This document shows, piece after piece, positions 59,415-64,000 of a stretch of 64,000 nt of DNA. The DNA lies in the NCBI GenBank assembly GCA_017548545.1, contig JAFYZW010000083.1:62001-126000 (forward strand), in the 5' to 3' direction. The stretch comes from Bacteroidales bacterium (GTDB taxonomy: Bacteria > Bacteroidota > Bacteroidia > Bacteroidales > UBA3663). Position 1 is the stretch's first letter. Each line of letters opens with the position of its first letter. Under the pieces are notes generated by a model that worked only from the letters and a program-made list of their open reading frames with translations, was not told the DNA's origin and made no database searches. The position numbers were made by a program, and so were the translations under genes.

Positions 59415-60047
59415 TTACTTAATAACCACCTTGCGAGAAGCGCCGTTCTGTTTGATGATGTAGATGCCTTTGGTAAGACCCTTGGTGCTTTCGGCAATCT
59501 TCTTTCCGCAGAGGTTATAGACTTCCATCTTGTTCAGATCGTTTGTCACCTTGTCGATGCCTTGTGCATCAGTGTCGAATAGAACGGTGATGGAGGTACA
59601 GTCCTCAGGATCAAGAGTACAATAAGCCTTAAGCTCGACAGAACCTTTGAAGGACTTGGTGTCGAAAACTTGTGCATGCAACCAATTGTTGCCCTGTTCA
59701 ACGGTAGCGCCTGGTAGGATAGCATCCTTATAGTTGGTGGTGAGTTCGTTGCCATCGCTTGGCCATGCCATGCAATTGCCGTTGGGACAGAATTCGATTC
59801 CTTTATAGTTATCTTTGCCTATGCATGTCAAGGTGAGCTTGGATGCATCTTCGCTGACGTTCTTGATATAAATGGCAGCCTGCATCTCAATCATGAAGTC
59901 GAAATCCTCATACTCCGAGATGGTCACTGTGCCACCATTGGGAATGATCTCATCGCCGTACATGAAGGCAAAAGTAGTTTCCTCCTGAGCCAATAGAGCC
60001 GAGGAGCAAAAGATGAGAGCAAGTATCGTGGAGTACAGTTTCTTCAT
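59415..60047 (-). CDS. Small secreted protein with T9SS-type sorting tail
   Basis: The 210-residue product has a signal peptide (MKKLYSTILALIFCSSALLA), a beta-rich middle part and four Cys in the centre. It ends in KMEVYNLCGKKIAESTKGLT, then KGIYIIKQNGASRKVVIK, the classic type A sorting domain pattern. The cargo domain is not recognised. ATG 60047 is used because it starts the signal peptide; an upstream in-frame start gives no signal. Confidence 0.8.
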   Translation of the reverse strand: MKKLYSTILALIFCSSALLAQEETTFAFMYGDEIIPNGGTVTISEYEDFDFMIEMQAAIYIKNVSEDASKLTLTCIGKDNYKGIEFCPNGNCMAWPSDGNELTTNYKDAILPGATVEQGNNWLHAQVFDTKSFKGSVELKAYCTLDPEDCTSITVLFDTDAQGIDKVTNDLNKMEVYNLCGKKIAESTKGLTKGIYIIKQNGASRKVVIK

Positions 60048-60093
60048 TATGTATTTTGTTGGAATAGTATTATAGTTTTTCCTATATCGGGTG

Positions 60094-60101
60094 CAAATAT
60101 A
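60094..60101 (-). promoter_or_regulatory. -7 promoter element of the small secreted protein gene
   Basis: The minus strand reads TATATTTG 47 bases before the ATG at 60047. Confidence 0.55.
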
Positions 60102-60198
60102 CTCACTTTTCACAAATAATGCAAATATTTCTGAAAAAAACTGTTGTTAGATACAATAAAAACCTTAATTTGCAGCCAATGGGTGACAAAAAACGAGA

Positions 60199-61230
60199 TT
60201 ATTCCCTGACACGACGCTCCTCATCCTTCTTGCTTGACAGCATGCCGCATGCGGCATAAATATCTTCGCCACGCGAGGCACGGATGGTGGTCATCAAACC
60301 ATGCTGGCATAGATAATCACGAAACGCCTCCATCGCCTTGAGATCGGAACTTAGGAGCTCCACATCGGGGATGGCGTGGAAACGGATGAGGTTAACCTTG
60401 CAAGGCAGTCCTTTGAGTAGGTGAAGCAACGCTTGAGCATGAAGTCGATCATCATTGAGACCACGGAAAACAATGTATTCGAAGGTGAGTTCACGCTGAT
60501 GTGTCCAGTCGTATGTCTTGAGCAAAGCAATTACCTCGCTGATAGGATAAGCTTTCTGTACGGGCATCAGTCTTTGTCGCTCGTCGGCAAAAGGTGAATG
60601 GAGGGAGATGGCAAGATTGCAATGGCTCTCCCGCAGGAAATCGGGAAGGTGCTGCATCTGTCCGATGGTCGAAACAGTGACGCGCTTGGGACTCCACGCC
60701 ATACCCCAGGGGGATGTGATGATGTCGAGGGCCTTGCGTAGTTCTTCCCAATTGTCGAATGGTTCACCCATGCCCATGAAGACAAGGTTGGTAAGTTGTG
60801 ATGATTCGGGGATGGCGAAGATTTGATTGATGATCTGATGAGCGGAGAGTTGTCCGTTGAAGCCCTGTTTCCCGGTCATGCAGAAATAGCAATTCATCTT
60901 GCAGCCAATCTGGCTGGAGATGCAGAGTGTGGCACGCTCATGTTCGGGCAGATAGACGGTCTCGATGGGTTTTCCCGTAGGAGTAGCGAAGAGATAGCGG
61001 ATGGTGCCGTCGGTTGAACGGGCTGCACCTGTTGGCTCTTCGTATCCGATGGCGTATTCCGATGCAAGGCTGGTGCGATTGTCCTTCGAGAGATTGGTCA
61101 TCTCGTCGATGGTGCGCACTCGTTTTACGTAGAGCCATTGGGCAATCTGCTTGGCCGCAAATTTCGGCATGCCTAGAGTGTCGGTTATCTTCTGGATTTC
61201 GGTGATTGTCTTACCTAAAAGTGGAGTCAT
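60199..61230 (-). CDS. rlmN: 23S rRNA (A2503-C2) methyltransferase RlmN
   Basis: The 343-residue radical-SAM enzyme has CKMNCYFC (CxxxCxxC cluster), FMGMGEPFDNW, ISLHSPFADERQRLMP and a C-terminal ACGML with the catalytic Cys. It methylates C2 of A2503 in 23S rRNA and A37 in some tRNAs. ATG 61230 (MTPLLGKTITEIQ) is chosen; an in-frame start at 61296 would extend through a terminator hairpin. Confidence 0.95.
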   Translation of the reverse strand: MTPLLGKTITEIQKITDTLGMPKFAAKQIAQWLYVKRVRTIDEMTNLSKDNRTSLASEYAIGYEEPTGAARSTDGTIRYLFATPTGKPIETVYLPEHERATLCISSQIGCKMNCYFCMTGKQGFNGQLSAHQIINQIFAIPESSQLTNLVFMGMGEPFDNWEELRKALDIITSPWGMAWSPKRVTVSTIGQMQHLPDFLRESHCNLAISLHSPFADERQRLMPVQKAYPISEVIALLKTYDWTHQRELTFEYIVFRGLNDDRLHAQALLHLLKGLPCKVNLIRFHAIPDVELLSSDLKAMEAFRDYLCQHGLMTTIRASRGEDIYAACGMLSSKKDEERRVRE

Positions 61231-61249
61231 GGTTTTCTTTTGGGAATGG

Positions 61250-61281
61250 AAAAGGACGGGCAAGTTGCTGTCCGTCCTTTT
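61250..61281 (-). terminator. Probable terminator between ppiD-like gene and rlmN
   Basis: AAAAGGACGG (61250-61259) pairs with CCGTCCTTTT (61272-61281). It lies just 20 bases before the rlmN ATG on the minus strand, so some read-through or a nearby start is needed for rlmN. Confidence 0.6.
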
Positions 61282-61326
61282 TCGTTGATGGCCCATGCTT
61301 TAAGCGATGAGCTTGGATGCATCTGA

Positions 61327-63414
61327 TTAATAGAAGTTGATGCGGTTGTCCTCGATCTTAGCGTTTTCGGTCAGGACCTGAAGGGCTGCATTGGCTGCCT
61401 GGGCGTAGTCGCGGCTACGAGCTACTGACTCGAGACGAGCCTTCTCGTCGTAAGTGAGGCCCTTGTCGTTCTTGCTGAGCAACTGGAGGGCAACAACAAC
61501 GTTGCGACCGGCTACGGTGAGCACGTCACCAGGATTGGCCTTGAGGGCAGCCTCGAAGATCTTTGGCTCAGAACCCAGACCAACCACATTGCTGAGGTTG
61601 AAGTTGACAAACTTGGCGGTGTCGATGCTGGCGCCATTGAAGGCAGCAGCATAACCTGCGAGGGTCTTGTCGGCTACGGCCTCGAAGTCAGCACTGAGCT
61701 TCTCGACCTTCTTGAGCGGCAGGACATTGAACTGAGCAAGCTGCTTGTAGAACGTGGTGTCGTTGATGTCGAGATAACCCTTCTCGATGTCGCCAGTGAT
61801 GGCTACCACGAGGAGATTGTCGCCAGTCTCAATGATGTCGCTGACGTCTCCCTTCTTGTTCTGGAAGGCGAATTGCACAGCCCTGCGAGCATCCTGCACG
61901 CCACCTACATTGTAAGAGGTGGAGTAGAGGGTGGTAGGCATCATCATGAAACCTTCAGCACGAGCGCTGTCCTGCATGGAACGAACGTCCTTGTAGGTGG
62001 TGAGGAAACGGTTGAGTTTGCCATACTCCTCGCCACGGGTGCGGGTCGAAGGATAGACCTCGTTGGCATAGATAGCTACCTTAGCAAGGGCTACGGGAGC
62101 AGTCTTCTTGGTCACCTTGCAAACGAAATGGGCATTGTCGTTCATGTCGTGGATGAAGGTGTTACCAACGGCGCAAGAGCGAATCTTGTTGCGAAGGTCA
62201 TTGCCAAAGTTCTGGAGGAGCGAAGGATCCTCCATCCAGCCTACGAACTTCTGCTGCTGGTCATAGGAAGCAAGGGCAACGGTGGCGTTGGATGCAGCCG
62301 CAAGAACGGCCTTGATGCTGTCGGCCTCAGTTGTGGTAGGAACAACTACCATAGCCAGTTCGATGGAATCGGGTGCTACGGTCTTGTCGAGGATACGAGC
62401 CATCATGTAATAGTCGCCACTCTCGCGGTGAGGCTCCAAAATGGCACCGATGCCATTGTTCTGCACGAACTCCTTGGTGTCGCCCTCAAAATTGCTGACT
62501 GGTACCCAGGCATCCATGTAGGAGATAGAAGAATTTCCGTTCACCAGTTCGGCCACCTCGTCAGTGGTAGCGAACTCGTCGCGCAGGGCCTTGATGTCGG
62601 CCTCGGCTTGTGCGTAATCCTCGTCGCTAGGACGAAGAGCAACGTTGATGTAGCTCACGTTGCGACGCTCAGCATTAAGCTTATAGTTGCGCTTGGTGCT
62701 GTTGTAGTACTTCTCGACGTCATTCTTGCTCACGCTTACCACCGAATCGGGAACACTGCTTACATATTGCTTGACATATGCAAAGTTGCACTCGGTATTG
62801 TCGCCGTTGAAGTTGTCCTTGGCTTCAAGCTTGTTGGGAGCAACAGCTGCAGCTACAAGGCCTGTATATTTCTCGACGAGGCGATTCAGGGCTACCTGGT
62901 TCTCAATTTCCATCCAGTTCTCCTCCGAGAAGAAAGGATTCTGCTGAGCTGCCTGCTCAAAACCATCGTTGGTGATGAGGTTGACAAAGTAGGAAACGAC
63001 CTGAGAGGCTTGCTGTCCGAACATCTGGGTAAGGATAGGAGACATGTTCTGTCCCTGCACGAGCTCGTTAATCTCGTCTTTGGTAACTACGATGCCAAAT
63101 TTTTCACATGCCTTCTCGATGAGGGTCTTGGTGACGATCTCCTGATAAACTTGATTGTTGAGCTGCTGGGTGCTCTGGTTGTCAAGCTCCTGGCCCTGCA
63201 TGGCCTTGACGAAATCCTGACGACGCTGACGTGCAGCCTCATAACTCTCGTAGGTTACTTTCTCGCCGTCAATGGTCACGACTTTATCGCGTCGGCTCTG
63301 CACGATGGAGCTGGAGCTTGTGATCAAGTCTCCGACAATGAATGCTACCATTGCCAAACCCACGATAACCAAGAGGAGAATGGAATGGTTTCTGATGCGT
63401 TGTAATACTGCCAT
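61327..63414 (-). CDS. ppiD: PpiD/SurA-type periplasmic peptidyl-prolyl isomerase
   Basis: The 695-residue protein has an N-terminal membrane anchor (SILLLVIVGLAMVAFIVGDL), a SurA_N-like helical chaperone part (FGIVVTKDEINELVQGQNMS; QQNPFFSEENWMEIENQVAL), a parvulin-type domain in the middle and a further helical C-terminal part (YAAAFNGAS; SRDYAQAANAAL). It resembles PpiD in layout and likely helps fold exported proteins at the periplasmic face of the inner membrane. It lies upstream of rlmN, and the preceding gene is the CorC-like protein. Confidence 0.9.
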   Translation of the reverse strand: MAVLQRIRNHSILLLVIVGLAMVAFIVGDLITSSSSIVQSRRDKVVTIDGEKVTYESYEAARQRRQDFVKAMQGQELDNQSTQQLNNQVYQEIVTKTLIEKACEKFGIVVTKDEINELVQGQNMSPILTQMFGQQASQVVSYFVNLITNDGFEQAAQQNPFFSEENWMEIENQVALNRLVEKYTGLVAAAVAPNKLEAKDNFNGDNTECNFAYVKQYVSSVPDSVVSVSKNDVEKYYNSTKRNYKLNAERRNVSYINVALRPSDEDYAQAEADIKALRDEFATTDEVAELVNGNSSISYMDAWVPVSNFEGDTKEFVQNNGIGAILEPHRESGDYYMMARILDKTVAPDSIELAMVVVPTTTEADSIKAVLAAASNATVALASYDQQQKFVGWMEDPSLLQNFGNDLRNKIRSCAVGNTFIHDMNDNAHFVCKVTKKTAPVALAKVAIYANEVYPSTRTRGEEYGKLNRFLTTYKDVRSMQDSARAEGFMMMPTTLYSTSYNVGGVQDARRAVQFAFQNKKGDVSDIIETGDNLLVVAITGDIEKGYLDINDTTFYKQLAQFNVLPLKKVEKLSADFEAVADKTLAGYAAAFNGASIDTAKFVNFNLSNVVGLGSEPKIFEAALKANPGDVLTVAGRNVVVALQLLSKNDKGLTYDEKARLESVARSRDYAQAANAALQVLTENAKIEDNRINFY

Positions 63415-63586
63415 TTGTTTTAATGTATTTTGTTATAATTTTATTATTCAGTGTTCGAACCGCTTGTGTAAGGGGGTCAAATTGCACAAAATCGGACGCG
63501 AATATACATAATTAATTTTAATTGTCGAACAAATTTGCGGATTTTTTTGCTAAAATCGTGCAAAATTGTTTCAATTCTTTCAATTC

Positions 63587-64000
63587 TCACTCTTCACTTG
63601 GCAAATTTGACAACTTAACAAGCTCAATTTTGGTGGCACTGGTCTTCACTACGGTCAGACTGATCTGTTCGTCGTCGAGTGTAATGGTGTCACCAACCTT
63701 GGGCATGGTCTGCAGGTGGTGGAGGATGAGGCCGGCTAAGGTTTGATATTCATCGCTTTCGGGCAGGTTGAGTTCGAGATCCTCGTTGATGTGGCTTATC
63801 TCAAGGCGTCCGCTAAGTTCCCATTCGTGGTCGTTCACCTTGTTTTCGATGAGTTGAACCTGATCGTGTTCGTCCTCGATATCGCCGATAATCTCCTCGA
63901 AGAGGTCTTCCGTGGTAATGACACCCGCTGTGCCGCCAAACTCATCGACAACAGCGGCAATGGACTTTTTGTGTTCCATCAGCATACGCAGCAGTTTCGG
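63587..64000 (-). CDS. CorC/HlyC-type CBS-domain protein (partial, 3' end)
   Basis: The frame runs off the right edge, so only about 137 C-terminal residues are seen. They contain the end of the second CBS domain (HKKSIAAVVDEFGGTAGVIT, TEDLFEEIIGDIEDEHD) and the CorC/HlyC transporter-associated domain (ELSGRLEISHINEDLELNLP; LAGLILHHLQTMPKVGD). The missing N-terminal part should hold a CNNM membrane domain. Such proteins act in Mg2+/divalent ion export; in Bacteroidetes a related protein (GldE) is linked to gliding and type IX secretion. Confidence 0.88.
   Translation of the reverse strand, partial: PKLLRMLMEHKKSIAAVVDEFGGTAGVITTEDLFEEIIGDIEDEHDQVQLIENKVNDHEWELSGRLEISHINEDLELNLPESDEYQTLAGLILHHLQTMPKVGDTITLDDEQISLTVVKTSATKIELVKLSNLPSEE

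Noticed and set aside
61873-63405. 510-codon plus-strand frame opposite the PpiD-like gene
   Set aside because: The minus-strand product has a membrane anchor and SurA-like sequence; the plus-strand frame is a codon-bias shadow.

Overview
The window looks like chromosome of a Bacteroidales bacterium, most likely Prevotella or a close relative. Supporting signs: many genes are preceded by the Bacteroidetes -7 element TAnnTTTG (usually TATCTTTG); leaders are A/T-rich with little Shine-Dalgarno signal; there is a 1149-residue SecA with a C-terminal zinc-binding tail, a tiny histone H1-like (Hc1) protein, a one-protein hybrid two-component system, proteins ending in a type IX-like sorting tail, and a FeoA-FeoB fusion. 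No rRNA, tRNA, transposase or CRISPR array was seen.

Layout. 0-2.2 kb: the end of a secreted protein, a 46-residue basic protein and a secreted esterase. 2.3-12.7 kb (minus): a tight run of pectate lyase, a giant alpha-2-macroglobulin-like protein, a DUF4153 membrane protein and an outer-membrane barrel. 13.0-19.7 kb (minus): Hc1, DUF4105 protein, a degenerate alkaline-phosphatase-fold protein and SecA. 20.0-24.3 kb (plus): a four-gene operon (nucleotidyltransferase/ATP-grasp fusion, CDP-alcohol phosphotransferase, flippase-like membrane protein, HAD protein) that looks like a pathway making and moving a CDP-activated polar-headgroup lipid. 24.4-27.0 kb: FeoAB and its Cys-rich partner. 27.0-29.8 kb (minus): hipB-hipA with a DUF445 gene attached. 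29.9-31.3 kb: CreD-like protein. 31.3-34.9 kb: an AT-rich accessory stretch with an unrecognised 512-residue protein, a replication-type DUF4373 protein, an AraC-type HTH protein and nine tandem 41/42-bp palindromic units. 35.1-37.3 kb: DUF1593 protein and a nitroreductase lipoprotein.

37.4-45.4 kb (minus) is the most striking region: a three-gene operon encoding a membrane-anchored von Willebrand A protein, a tubulin/FtsZ-superfamily GTPase and a 1159-residue papain-fold protease with two membrane segments. The last two genes overlap by one base. I read it as a membrane-linked cytoskeletal/proteolytic system. 45.7-52.2 kb: SGNH hydrolase, DUF362 lipoprotein and a hybrid two-component regulator. 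52.3-55.6 kb: two divergent POT-type peptide transporters. 55.7-59.3 kb: housekeeping genes hpt, adk, ruvX, def and recA. 59.4-64 kb (minus): a small secreted protein, rlmN, a PpiD/SurA-type foldase and the end of a CorC/HlyC-type protein.

Two short-repeat themes cut across the region. Arrays with a 9-bp period sit directly between a stop codon and the next gene (before secA, before the phosphatase-like gene, before def), and one lies in frame inside the CDP-alcohol phosphotransferase. A palindrome centred on CGGCCG occurs once as an apparent terminator near 0.9 kb and nine times in tandem at 34.5-34.9 kb.
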